Of a stretch of DNA of 64,000 nucleotides, positions 34,386 to 46,450 are shown in pieces. Position 1 is the first letter of the stretch. Every line of letters starts with the position of its first letter. A program made the position numbers and the translations under genes. The DNA is from Kryptolebias marmoratus (Eukaryota; Chordata; Actinopteri; Cyprinodontiformes; Rivulidae): positions 6,691,184 to 6,755,183 of the forward strand of contig NC_051434.1 in the NCBI RefSeq assembly GCF_001649575.2. Reading direction: 5' to 3'. The notes under the pieces were generated by a model, which worked only from the letters and a program-made list of their open reading frames with translations, was not told the origin of the DNA and ran no database searches.

Positions 34386-36710
34386 AATATTATCACCTTT
34401 TGGTTTTGGCAGCAGGAAATAATAATAAAACATAATGTAAAAAATTGAGTTCGAAATGTATAAAAATTTCACAAATAGACTAAAACTAAAGCTGTAAAGA
34501 CTATTGTTGTAATATAGTTGTAGCCTTATTGACGTAGTGCTCAAACAGCAGACTTTTTTGAATCAAAAGATCTGAACTTTGGCTTTAATGTTTGTTTGCT
34601 ATATCTGAAAGTCATTTATTTTGTTATTATTATGAAGTTATTAAAATCTGTAACCTGAATTCAAGCCTCCAGTTTCCATCGAGCTGAGTTTTACACGCCA
34701 CACACAGATTTTGTCACGTTCCCATGTCAGCAAAACACAAATGTGTCTCCATCATGATTAGGTGTGTAATATGACACTAGTGCACACACGCACCCCTGCC
34801 ACCTCTTTCTAACAAAGTGACACACTCGTTCAGCCTGACTCAGCCTTCTGAACCTCTGATGCTGTTGTCTCATGGCTTCTGCGATGAAATCAACCCACCG
34901 AAGAGATAAGTGTGACCCCTCTGTGCCTCGCTCAGAGAGGCATGGCTTCTCTTTTCACTTCTGCATTTTGTCAGAGCGCCGTGTACACAGTCAGCTCGTC
35001 TTTTTTTATTCCCTGTGAAGTAACATCTGCAGCCCAACATCAGTATTTTTTTTATTTTGCTTCAATTTAGCTTGATAAAGCGTGAAAAAAAAGCAGTCAA
35101 GCTGGTATTCAGGCGATGATGGGAGTCTTTTTGAGAGTTCAACCAAATAGCTCAAATGAAGACAAGATCAGCTACAGAGACGCTTCTTTACTACACAATG
35201 ACAAACCAATTCTTTATTTTTCCTGCCATTCTAAACCTCAAAACTGGCATTTGTTGCCTCAGCAGATGTCAGGGGATTTTGTTTATCTTGGGGTCTGGGA
35301 GGAACTTTCCTCTCTGTTAGCCTTTCGGGTTCACTGAAGCAAAGGGACGACATCCCTCTGCACAGACAGTCCCATGTTTCTGTCCAGAACCTCAGAGAGG
35401 AGACACTGTACACACATACACACACACACACACATAGAGTCCCTAGCTGCACACGCTTTGACCCCTCCACCTTCTCCTCCTTGCACCCTCTGAGGAGTGG
35501 AGCTGTATTGAGCGGGAGCTTGAAACCATGCTTGTATTGTCAAAGGACTTGCGGGCACTTACCTCCACTCTTAAACATTTAGTGATGTCTTGCTGGGCTC
35601 AGACAGAGAATAGCACTATAGGGTCACTGATGAATTGCTATTTCTGGACAAGGGATAAACACACTACTTTGTAGGGATTACCTCTCCAATCTGTGGTGGC
35701 AGTGCTGAGATTGTTATAGTTTCTGTTTTAAGAGTTCAAATCAGTGATGATGTGATGATCCCTGTGTCAGCTTGTGATTTCAGTAAATTATAACAATTTA
35801 GGTTCACAGTTCTTCATTGACTGACCCATTACCAACTAAGTGGAGGACTATGCTTTGTAGTTATTACAGAAAATACACCATTACAGATGTTGTGTACAAA
35901 CAATTACCATTAATAAAGTAAACATAATTAAATAATTCAGTGGGATTTCCATCAAGTGTAATTGCACACCATGAGATCTTCACACAACAAGGATCTGTAA
36001 AGTCTGAGCTTATTGATAAATGTTTTTATACATGTATCATGGTTAAACAAATTAGACTTTAGAGACAAATATGTTTCAAAAAATGTGTTGTTTGTACTCA
36101 CCAGGCAGGAAACGTTAATTAAAAAAGAAAGTCAGTGTTTTGCTTTTAGTCCCAAAGACAAGCATGAAGGCTACTCAGAAAAGTGTAAGGAATGAGAACA
36201 AAACAAAACTTTTTTGTTAAAATGAAAATTGTTGCCTGTGGAAAAATGAAAACCACCTGCAATCTGTGAAGCATGGAAGTGGCAGTGCCATGGTTTTGTT
36301 TTGTTTGACTCCATCTGGACCAGAAGCAATAAATTCTATATTATAGCTGCAATTTATAAGAAAAAAACTCAAAACATGTTTCTACAAATTAAATATTACG
36401 ACAAAAAAAATTAAAATCCTTCTAAAATTTATTGACATTTGTTAGCTTTATTATGACCTGGACAGATGAACAAATACCAAAAACATTTGGTAGCATTTTT
36501 ATTGCAGATTTTGATCACTTTGTTCAGTAAACTATTGCCCAAAGTACTTTTTTTTTATCTTTAATTGGATTGTCTATATCTACTTTTAGAGTTTGTGCAG
36601 ACTGTGAGGAGATATTAGGTCACATTTTTGCAGAAATTGAAGCATTTTAAAAGCATTTACAAACATTTATAGATATCAGAAACCAATCAGCTAATGACTG
36701 GTATAAAGAG
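34386..36710. other. Intergenic DNA, no gene seen
   Basis: AT-rich, with a GC-balanced part at 34780-35000 and a CA microsatellite at 35409-35434. Chance frames with CVCVCV runs come from the microsatellite. Confidence 0.5.
35409..35434. repeat. (CA)n microsatellite, interrupted
   Basis: About twelve CA units with one T interruption. Confidence 0.93.
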
Positions 36711-36890
36711 GGTGTTGTTCTTTCCGCTGCTCGCCTCTTCAGGGGTAGCCACGGCGAATGATTTAAACAAAAGATTTGGCATTTGTTTTATGCCGTATGC
36801 CTTTCCTGATGTAATCTGGACTCAAACTTTCAGCCTCAGGATTCAAAGACTGCGGCACTGACCAACAAGCTCCTGCAGCCCCCCAGTATA
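36711..36890 (-). mobile_element. tRNA-derived SINE, diverged, minus strand
   Basis: The minus strand shows a tRNA-like head with a B-box-like AGTTTGAGTCC (plus coordinates 36818-36828). It is followed by CAGGAAAGGCATACGGCATA, AATGCCAAATC, and GCCGTGGCTACCCCTGAAGA. These match the order GGGAAGGGCATCCGGCGTAA, TGCCAAATC, GGTGACCCCTGA-type blocks of a common teleost SINE. No long tail remains. This is a different SINE family from the one at 50008. Confidence 0.68.
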
Positions 36891-38102
36891 TTCCAAACAT
36901 GACAAAGTGAAATCTTAGCAATAAGACTGGGAGTGTGTGAGCCTCTTTAAACAGCTGTGTGTGTGCACGTGTGAGTGTCTGTGCATTTTAATAATAAGGT
37001 GTTGACTGTGCCCTCTGAGGATCACCTGTGAGGATTCCCTGGGGTGCGTGTTTGGACGTGTGTTCATTAATGTTTGTGAGAGTATGTACATGCGGCTGTG
37101 TGTGTGTGCGTGTCACTTTGGGAAACACATATCTGTGCACTGCAGCGCAACACCTGCCAGAGGCTGTGGCTGTTTATGACACTGGCTGTGAGAGCTGGAG
37201 AGGACGCAGCGGAGCTTTGCCAGCTGCAAAGCACACATACAAAAGTGCAAGAAAATAAGGCACACAGAAACTGCTTTCATTTTAATCGCAATTTTTCATT
37301 CTGTACAAACACGAAATTCACACAAGCAAACACTTTTGAATGGCCAGAAATTGCAGCTAAACTGTAAAAGCTGAATAAAAACACTCTTCTCTCTCCACAC
37401 ACACACACAGATAATAACCACAGGGCCGGTGTGATTTGTGTCTCCAGGTCTTGCTTGCTGTGCAGGTCCCCAGCAGCTTCTATATTACAGCAGTAGGCAG
37501 GGGAGCCTGGCAGAGCCACCAGCCTACAAAGTTCAATATAAACGAACAGTGGGATCTCCCAGGGACCTGGCAGAGAAAAGCTTAGCAAAGTTAAAGCCTC
37601 ACCAGCCCTCCCTGGCTGCCCATGCCAGCGGAACAACACACATCTACGGCACACAGGGGCATACAGACCTGCACACACTCACCTGCACTCCCTGTGACAG
37701 AACACCCATTGGTAACAAAATAACTCAGGAGGACTGGGACTTTACTTTGTGTTTAATCATCAAATTCTGCAGGAAATTTGAACAACTGTACATTAAAAAA
37801 CTCACATTTAAAAAACACAGTTGAGAGATGATTAAAAACTATTGTTTTGTCTGATTATGATGGTTTTGGAAATAATCAAAATATAAAATCAGAATAGACA
37901 CATGATCTAAATAAAACTGTGGCATTCATTTATTAGAATTTATATTCTTTTTTTAATTTGGGTCTGCTTTCAGATTAACAACAAAAATATATTTTAGCAA
38001 TCAACCATGTAAAATTAAGTAAAATAATCTGATTAGTTTATATTTACTCATAAATGCTAATTCAATAACAGACTTAAACTAAAGTGGAGCTCTCTGAAAC
38101 TT
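36891..38102. other. Intergenic DNA, no gene seen
   Basis: GT-rich DNA near 36950-37130 and a CA run near 37395-37410. A GC-balanced part at 37430-37700 carries overlapping frames on both strands (37438-37824 plus, 37277-37678 minus) with no recognisable domain. Confidence 0.48.
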
Positions 38103-38503
38103 TTATGATTAAATAATATCTTACCTGTTGTAGATTTTAAATAATCTCAGAAGAAACAGAGTGTGATTGTGATTGATTGATGGGCTAACAGCTCATCCAA
38201 TCAAGGCCAAGACCAAAGCGGAAAAAAAAATCCAACCACAAAAAATTTCATAGCAGTTCATGCAAACACTAATTTCAAAGCCATTATACTGTCATCAAGT
38301 TTGCATTACATGGCTAATTACATATAATTGTGTGGTTATTTGAAAAAAGGAAGCACAAATAGCAGCAGCAGCAAGCTGTAGCACTTCTGGGGCACTTCCT
38401 ATAGGTATATCATCATATTTCTGCCAAATTAACCAAGTAACAGCTCACCTAATCTGATCAGAAACAGCTATCTACAACAGGTAAGATATTAATTGTTCAT
38501 ACC
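38103..38503. mobile_element. MITE with long inverted ends, about 400 bp
   Basis: The ends hold a perfect 20-bp inverted repeat, AATATCTTACCTGTTGTAGA at 38115-38134 and its complement at 38471-38490, with weaker pairing reaching to about 38103 and 38503. No coding frame lies between. A second copy of the same end occurs at 30631. No clean target duplication was found, so the superfamily is open. Confidence 0.7.
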
Positions 38504-40245
38504 TTTCCACAGAACCCTGCTCTAAAAGATCTGAACTATCTGATGAGATTTCATAGAGGAAACTTTAAAAAATGAAAAAAACTACAATAGTACTGTTAAT
38601 TTGCTCATATTTTTACATTAAGACCGCAGTAGTGTAGAATAAAACCACGTTGTTTTTCTTTCTTAAAGAAGACGATGAAACTAAACTTGACTCTCCTCCT
38701 CTGATGCTCTGCATGAGCTCAGCCTTTGCTTTGCAGGGTTGCTCCCCTGTTCAGATGGCTGCGGACGCAATAATGACCCAACAGATGGGTTTATTAGAGG
38801 GCGGCTGAGGCAGCCGGTGGGTGGTTTGTTCTGAGGAAACCGAGAACCGGAGCGCCAGGAGCTCTGGGTGAAAAAGAGACTGAAAGGAAGCAACTCTGCC
38901 TCGAGTCGCTGATCCAATGGGCAGGATCTCGTCCTCATAATGATCTCGACCTGTAGGACTGTTTGTAATTGACTGTGTATTTTGTGTGTGTGTGTGTGTC
39001 ACACCCTCACATATGTGCACTCCTGCTTATGTAATGCATTCATTTTCTTTTGTACATTTCAGTACATATGCCTCCGCCCCAGACATGTGCACGCCTTTTG
39101 ACATGTAAATAAAGGCCAAGCCGGCTTTGTTAGCTACCTGCGTGTTAAAGCTTGTTTAAGATGTCATCTGTCTCATTTTGCCTCTCCATTCAGTGAGGGG
39201 TTGGTGGCATGCTTTGTGTCTGCAGCCCCTGCAGTTGAAGGAGGTTCCTCCAACCCTCGTTAGTGTCTCAGACAGGGAACATGTGTCTGCATTTGTGTTG
39301 GAGCTCCGTTGGAGCATGCCTCTCTGGATCACAGGACAATATGGACCACATCAGATCAGACAGAGACCTCATTAATCTCCTCACACTTGTTCAGCACTTG
39401 TTAGCTTTAGCAGATCAATAGGACTCAATGGAGTTGGTTTTAGCAAATAAAGCCAAAAAGTGGGTCCCTAATTCGGGCAATAAAGGGAGTAAAATGAGTT
39501 AAGTGGTTTTTAAAGGAGCAAATTATCAAATTAAGTTGTTTTACTTTTATAATTGTTTTACTTTGTTCTTGTTGTCCTAGAAGATTTAAATGCATACTTA
39601 ACTTATTAGGTGTTATTTGATTCAGGCCTTAATTAAATTATTCCGCCTCATCAAACAGTTGTTATATTAAAATCTTTTTTTTTTTAAGTTAAATCAATTT
39701 TTTTTGGTTGTTTTTTACATGATTTGTTAAAAAAAGAAAAAAAAAACAAAATTTGTCTTATTTGGATAATGTTTTGAGGTCCTTAAATCATTTTTAAACT
39801 TTAGAAATTCCTGGACAAAATATAATTTTTGTATCATTACTGTACATGATTCTCTTGGTTTATATGAAATAAGAGATAAGTGAACGTAAATCGCGTTGTG
39901 CCAGACATTGTCTTCGCCGAAGCGACACACAGGAGGATCGCCCCGGAGTGTTTCGTGCTGCTTAGAGACCACTCATCTGAGGAGGGGAAAGCAACGCAAA
40001 ACCTGGAGGGAGAAATCAAATGCTTGTTAGGGTTGGGTCAAGGGCCCTTCATGGTCTCTCACCTCCAAAACCTCAGCCCAGGATCCCCCCACCCCAACCC
40101 CATCCTGGTGTCAGTGACCCCCCCTTACCTTACTTAAAAGGTCATCCACCCCACCCTACTCCATGAAACAAACAAAAAAAAGAAACATTACAAAAGCTAA
40201 GCTCTGAGCCCCTTGTTCTCTCCTTTGTTGCCCCCCTTGATAATA
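38504..40245. other. Intergenic DNA, no gene seen
   Basis: GC-balanced at 38690-39370, with a GT microsatellite at 38983-38999, then AT-rich to 39900. The part 39890-40140 is C-rich with CCCC runs. No exon signals were found. Confidence 0.48.
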
Positions 40246-40558
40246 TACAGTGCTGTGCAAAAGTTTTAAACCACAGTCAATTTCTTTATACTTTACTTTT
40301 AAGAAGGCAGACCTTTTTTGTTATCTTTCAAAAAGGTCTTGATCAACAGTTCTTCTTTTGTGAGGGTCTTTTAAGTTTTTCTTTAGACTTTGGCTGCTTT
40401 TTCACACATTTTTTGTCCAGTCCTTCTGTCTGACAGCTTACTGTGCAAAAGAACTGTCAGATCTCCAGCACTTGAAGAGTATCTAAAAGTCATGCTTGTA
40501 AGAAAGATCTTCCTCTCAATAATTTTAATATAGATCCCAGACATTTTCCAGTGCTGTA
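40246..40558. mobile_element. Small Tc1/mariner-like element, non-autonomous
   Basis: The left end TACAGTGCTGTGCAAAAGTT matches the terminal repeat of a known teleost Tc1-like family. The right end (CATTTTCCAGTGCTGTA, 40542-40558) read on the opposite strand gives TACAGCACTGGAAAATG, a diverged inverted match. Both ends start at TA. The 313-bp inside has no transposase frame. Confidence 0.6.
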
Positions 40559-43500
40559 ATTATACTCAAAATTAAGTTTATTCCCATGCGAGCAAAAGAT
40601 CGGAGCAATTTATCACTGCACCCATAAACACGATACAGCTAGTGGGCACCCCTGCACAGACTCAGTCCCCCGTGTCTGTAATCCCCCTAATCTGTCCTCA
40701 TGACCCAGGGTAATGCCATGTCACCACAAGTGTTTGGCTTTGCTTTCAACTCAGCCATGTTGACACGCCACGTCTCCACAGAAACCCTGCCTGACCCTGG
40801 CTGCCGCCCCCCGGCCTCCTCTCAGTGACACCATGGCTCCTTCTGCCCAGTTTCCAAGCAGCTACATTGTCTCAGGCACAGTTTGGCCTGGAGCCGACAT
40901 GGTGGTGCACAGCCACCCTGATTCAGGTGGAGTAAATATACTCTGGCCTGACACTGAGGGGACACAATGTGCACCTGAGATGTAAACAAACTTAAGCATG
41001 AAAAAGCCCCGGCCTACAGCATCGCTCAGAAAGGCTTACAATAGCCACCTCTGACGAAAGACGAATCTCTCGCACCTCACTTTTGCCTCCGCTCTCTCCT
41101 TGCGTGACATGGGTGTTTGCGCCGAGCACCAATTGGCATGACAGTCTGACCCCCAACCTTTGTTTCCCCCTCTCATTTCTGCTCTCCTTGCTTTCCTTGT
41201 CTCGCTCCTCACCCCAACCCTAACGCTCACCCTGCTCCTCTCTCACTGACAATATTCTGGTAATAGTGGCCTTTGTTTTTCTTGGCCCGTGTGCCTGGAT
41301 TTGTCAGGACGCATTTCCTGCCCGCAGACTGAGGGGGGGCTGCTGCTGCGTGGCAATCTGGGCTCACTTCTCAGGCAGCTAAACCCTTTGACACTGTGCT
41401 TTTTAATTAAAATTACATTATGATTAATCAGGCAGAAGGAGGGGCCCTCCCCCTCACTTTCACTCCCCTCCACCGCCTCCTCTCCCCTCCCGCTCGGTTT
41501 CCAGGCAGGTTTGATTACAACCTGTGACGGACGTTCCTCGCTGCCAAGCTGCTAAAGATGTGCTGGCAGATGCAGCGGACCGGCCAGCTTGTCAAGCCCC
41601 GGGGTTGCAGGCGGCCGGGGAGAGTGGGAGAGAGTGACAGAGGAAAAAAAGGGGGGGAAATAAAATGAACAGAAGGATAAGACCTGAAAAGAATATGGCA
41701 GGGAGAGTAAGACCATGCATGTGACAAGAAAAGGAAATAAGGAGAAGAGAGGAGAACACTGACAAGCCGAGATTTAAAAATCTTCCCGACACTCTAGAGA
41801 CGAGCCAGCAGGCAGAGTGACAGTTAGAGTTCTTGGTATTGATCTGCAGAGAACATGGAGAGGACAGGCAGACATGAAGCAGGGAATCATCCTTTAAATC
41901 CAGTTTTATATCACAGGTGGAAGGCTACAAAGGGTAACCTGGAGCTGTCTGTGTGTTTGTTTGCTTACTGAGGCTGAAATTGCCATGTCAGGAGTATGTT
42001 GAGACCTTTAAACAAAAGGCAGAGCCGATAAAGGCCATGTCAAGGACAGACTACAACAGGCACAAAACACCGGGCATCCGGGTGACTTCATGTTGTACAA
42101 GTGAAGAACATCCTGTAGCCTTGCAAATATTTTACTCTATTTTATGATGATATTTGCTTTTTGTTTCTTCCATTTTTATTTTTGCAGACCAGAACGGTCC
42201 TCAGGAGAAGGGAGAGCGATTTGCAAGTGAGTTCAGCTTGCAAAAAACTGAGCCACTCACCCAGCCTGAAAAGCTCGGAGTACGGCACTTCTTAGCTTTA
42301 ACTGAGAAATCTTCTTGCAAGAGTAGCAAAACATCCAGTAGCCTTTAAAAAAACTGTTTTTATGTTTATAAATCAGATAAATAGTTTTAGTGCCTCATAA
42401 GTGTAATTTTCATACATTATTTTGCAGCTTATTGGTTCATTTTTATGTATCTTTGTATGTCCAAAGTTTGTTTTGACAAATAAAGTTATTTAGTTGAGCA
42501 ACTAGCAATAAATTATTTTTACCTGAAAAAATAAAAGTTCAGAACTTGATCTTGCCAAATTGTCTGCTTCAGTGTGAGAACAGTGTTCTGCATGTAACAG
42601 ATGTTTTAATAAATGATTGTGTTGCTTTACAAACTCACAAATAACTTATTTATAAAGCATTAATAAATCCTTTATAAAGGGGCCCTTATTAGGATGTGGT
42701 ATCCAAAATAATATACAGGATCTGCTGAATCTTCAAAGTTATTGTTGCTGTGTTCATTGAGTAGCAAAATAGAAAATTAGGATTAAACAGTCACCCATTT
42801 TAGTTGGTCAGATGGATGTTTGTGTTCATATTTTTATTAATCTAAGCAGCTGTATTGAGTTTCATGAGACCATTTTGACATGCAGTATTAAAAACCAGTA
42901 GGTGGTCTTTCACATTCACTGGGCAGAAGCCCCTCGTCACAGCACATTAATTACAAACTCACTAGCTCAAAAATAAATAAATAAATCTCACCATATTTAA
43001 GCATGATATGGATTGTGACTGTAGAAAAATAGGTGTGCAAAATATTTGGTGGTTTTAGATGACACGTTCGTGCAACTTTTAGTCTCTTCTGATACCTTGA
43101 AGCACTTTACAGAGCAGAATTATCAATTAGAAACACTTTCACTTATATTTACACATTATACATATTGTATGTGGCACGATTTTACTGCATCTGTAAATTA
43201 CTCTTTGGCACATGGTGGGAAGACTGAAGCATCAGCCTTCTGAATAAAAGATGACCCATCATCTATCACCTGAGTCATAATAACCCCAACAACAGAAAAA
43301 GCAGCTAAAACCCATTGGACCTGGTGATGGTTTGTCAAAAAGTGAGCTTAGATTGAGTACAATCTAGTTGGTTTGACTTTTTTTCCGTAAATACCAGTGT
43401 TGTGGTTGGTGTGGATAAAAGAAAATGTCACTGAGTTTTCCAAATAATTATTCATCCATGACTTCTTGTGCACACATGTGCATGCACAAATCTCAAAGTT

Positions 43501-44948
43501 TGCACCCTTATTTGTATGTAAAGATGTAGTACCGTAAGCCTGCTGAACAGCATGTGTCCAACTACAAACTGAGTGTAGTTAGACAGGTGGACACACGTGC
43601 GTGGATCGACGTGTTGCTCTCTCCAGCCTGACCCAGTCATGAACTTTTTGTTGCCCTTGCGATCCATACGTATCATTTACCCACTGCCCTCCCAGCTGTC
43701 TCGCCCTAATGCAAGGAGGCGTGAAACACCTCGTAATGCTCAATCACAGTAGGGCACAGCATGCTAGGAGCCATCCAGAGTGACAGCACAGGACTGGAGA
43801 GGCGGCCGGCTGAGGGGCGAAATGCCACATTGCCCTCAGGGAAAGGAAGAGAGGGAGATGGAGGAGGAAGGGTGAGAAGGGAGAGGAGGGGTGAGGGGTG
43901 AGAAGATGGGGTTAAGATGGCCTGTGTTTTATTTTATAAAAAAAGAAAGTTGCTACCATGTTGGAGGTTGAGTGAACAGATCTTTAATCCAAGCACGTTA
44001 TTAAATAAAAAAATTATTGTCAAAATGCAGAGAATTTTAAACTGAGATCATCTTAACTTGATAAATGATGGTGTTATAGCTTTTTTGTTCAAACCTTGAA
44101 AATAGCTGTATGCAATCTCATGACATATAGTGATTTTTTTGTATGATCTTGCATTTTTGCATGCCAGGAAATGCAAAAAAATTTCCCGTTTTATTTAAAA
44201 TATCTAAATAAGGTTCATAAAATACATTAAAGTGAACGTGGCGTCAATCCTGAGGAGCTGCAAGGATGGACTCAGTGATGGTGAAGAAGACAGGATTTTC
44301 CACTGTAGCGAGTGCAGAGCTGGAAGTGAAAAACACTGGCGTACTGAGAAGAAGAGAAGGAGGAGGGGTGGAGGGAGGAAAAAAAAGCAGATAGAGAAAT
44401 GCAAGAGACGGAAGTCACACTTGGGAAGGTGTGAGGTCTTGATCATGTTTAAAGGCAGCTTTTTTGACTGCTGTTTTAAAATGCACTGACACACCACTTT
44501 ACTCTCCGAAGCTCTTTATCTTTTTAAATAAAGACCTAAAATACATGTTGGATTTTTTAAATACTTTCCATTGATTATAAATATAAACCTGTGAATTTGT
44601 CTTTTGAGATTAAAAGTAGAGCTTTGTGTGGATCTATTGTCCTCAATAATTAAAATGAACAGCAAACATGTCCATTTATTAGGACTTAATGCCCATTTAT
44701 TAGATTATTTCAGCACATGCTAATGTTGTGTATACACTAAAACACCTTAACCATCACTCAAGACACATTTTCTGACTCACTGGCACCTTCTCTACTTGTA
44801 AAAACCTGACTAGCTAGCATCTGAAAAAATTTACACATACATACATGAGCCTCTGAAAGTGTGAGACACCGATACTGGCAAAAGGTTCCAGCTGATGCAA
44901 CGGAGAATAACAACGCTCTCTGCTCGAAGTCAGCACAAAAATTAGCGG
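40559..44948. other. Intergenic DNA, no gene seen
   Basis: GC-balanced DNA at 40650-41640, including TCTC-rich and CCCC-rich parts, then AT-rich to 43670 and purine-rich at 43830-43920. The 85-codon frame at 44232-44489 is lysine-arginine rich from a purine run. No splice-supported exon was seen. Confidence 0.45.
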
Positions 44949-45240
44949 ATGTTGAAATGTAAACAGGAGAACAAGTGGATAGATCTTCTAGACCTGGCAA
45001 AACCTCTCTTGTCCTTGTCCATGCCCTGTGGACTCATGCCCAGGACCCAGACCTCTCCTAGGCCAAGTTGCCCAATGGTCCAGTTAATCATATGCAGCGC
45101 GGTGAGGAAGCTTATGTTGTCCTATGCCAGTTTGTGCCTCCATAACTGGAAGGTGTCGAGACTGGAGCTACAGTTGGGGGGGTGCCCGACAGACCGGCTT
45201 GGCATCTGAGACCTTGGCTTGGATTTGAAGATGAGTGGAC
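44949..45240 (-). other. Protein-like reading frame with a stop, unassigned
   Basis: On the minus strand a frame starting near 45208 reads through TFQLWRHKLA, meets one TAG, and continues with NISFLTALHMINWTIGQLGL and further open codons to about 44985. The opposite strand also has an 86-codon frame over the same DNA. It could be a decayed retroelement or gene fragment, or chance. No family is recognised. Confidence 0.25.
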
Positions 45241-46119
45241 CCCTCAGAATGTTTAAAACGCCGCTCTATATTCCTTCTAGTGCCCAGGTCAAGCTGTGAG
45301 GCCACTGACCCCACTGACTGCGTGGACAGAAACCCTGCTGACCAACACAAACAGTGACATTACTGCCTCTCAGCGGGGAGGTGAAACTCTGAAGGGCAGT
45401 GTGTGGGGGTGTGTGAGTCATGGATGCGTCAGATATTAAAGCATGCACTATGACAGACCCCAAAACACCTCTCACTTTGACTCTTAAAAGCTAGACTTTC
45501 ATTGTATCCTTCATTTTTTTCCAAAGTTGCAGTTTTAACAGCTATAAAAAATAAAGTGTAAAGCTTATTGTTGTCACCTATTGTGTAAAACTTTTTGACA
45601 TAAGCTTTTATACAGGATATAATTACAAGCCTGGGTGGGCTTGATGTGAAGCAAGACAGCTGATGTGACTGCAGGTTAAATGACATCAGACAATATTTAC
45701 ACTGGGGAGATTATAGCTCAGACGAGAGAGTGGTTCTCTTCCACCTCAGAAGCCTTAAGGTAGTATCTCACTGAGCTGTAGCTGTTGGAGACTAGTTGGC
45801 GACTCAAAATTGCGAGAAGATAGGCGACTTTTTTGTTGCAGTCTCTTGGATTTCTGAACCAAGGGAGATGTGCTGCGTTGTTTTGTATTGCCCGTCATTG
45901 AAAATCACAGCTTATATTTGTGAGCATAACTGTAATCTAGGCTGGGCACATTATTTCATTTCTCACCAACACCTTTGTAAAATTACAGTTTTAGTGCTCT
46001 GAAACAGCTTGCAGACACTCACTACTAAATTGAGAAGGGTTCAAGGGTGGATTTGAGGACCCCCCCCTCCCCCCCAATATCCCAATATGCAAAGCACATC
46101 ATTACAGTATACTTTAAAT
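45241..46119. other. Intergenic DNA, one possible old transposon
   Basis: The part from about 45755 to 46030 has a TTGGAGACTAGTTGGCGACT and AAATTGCGAGAAGATAGGCG pattern reminiscent of a teleost non-autonomous transposon. Its ends are weak and it is discussed as a finding. A C-run lies at 46060-46078. Confidence 0.4.
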
Positions 46120-46450
46120 CAGTGGTTCCCAAACTTTTCAGCTTCCGACCCATAAAATAACAGTGACAAAGGTGTGTGACCCCATCTGTTAGCTGTTTAA
46201 ATATCCAAAAGTGCTCATGATCCTGGTAAATAAGGGCATAATGACAACACATACAGTCTTAGCATCCATTTTGCTATTTTTTAAATCATTAAATGACTTG
46301 TATTTCAATTCTCTGTAACAATTACAGTGTAAATATATCATAAAAACTGGGTTTTTAGTTGTAACTTGATATCTGGAGATTATCTAAGGACCCCTGCTTG
46401 GTGTTGGGTGACCCACATTGGGGTCCCGACCCCAACTTTGGGAATCATTG
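46120..46450. mobile_element. hAT-type MITE, 331 bp, with target duplication
   Basis: The left end CAGTGGTTCCCAAACTTTTC and the right end (opposite strand) CAATGATTCCCAAAGTTGGG form an imperfect inverted repeat, 12 of the first 14 bases matching. It is flanked by CTTTAAAT (46112-46119) and CTTTAAAG (46451-46458), an 8-bp target duplication with one difference. CAGTGGTTCCCAAA ends are the hallmark of a widespread vertebrate hAT group. No transposase is encoded. Confidence 0.88.

Noticed and set aside
44232..44489. Frame with FHCSECRAGSEKHW and a basic tail, zinc-finger-like at first sight
   Set aside because: Only two of the needed cysteines fit a finger, the basic tail is a purine-run artefact, and no splice sites bracket it.
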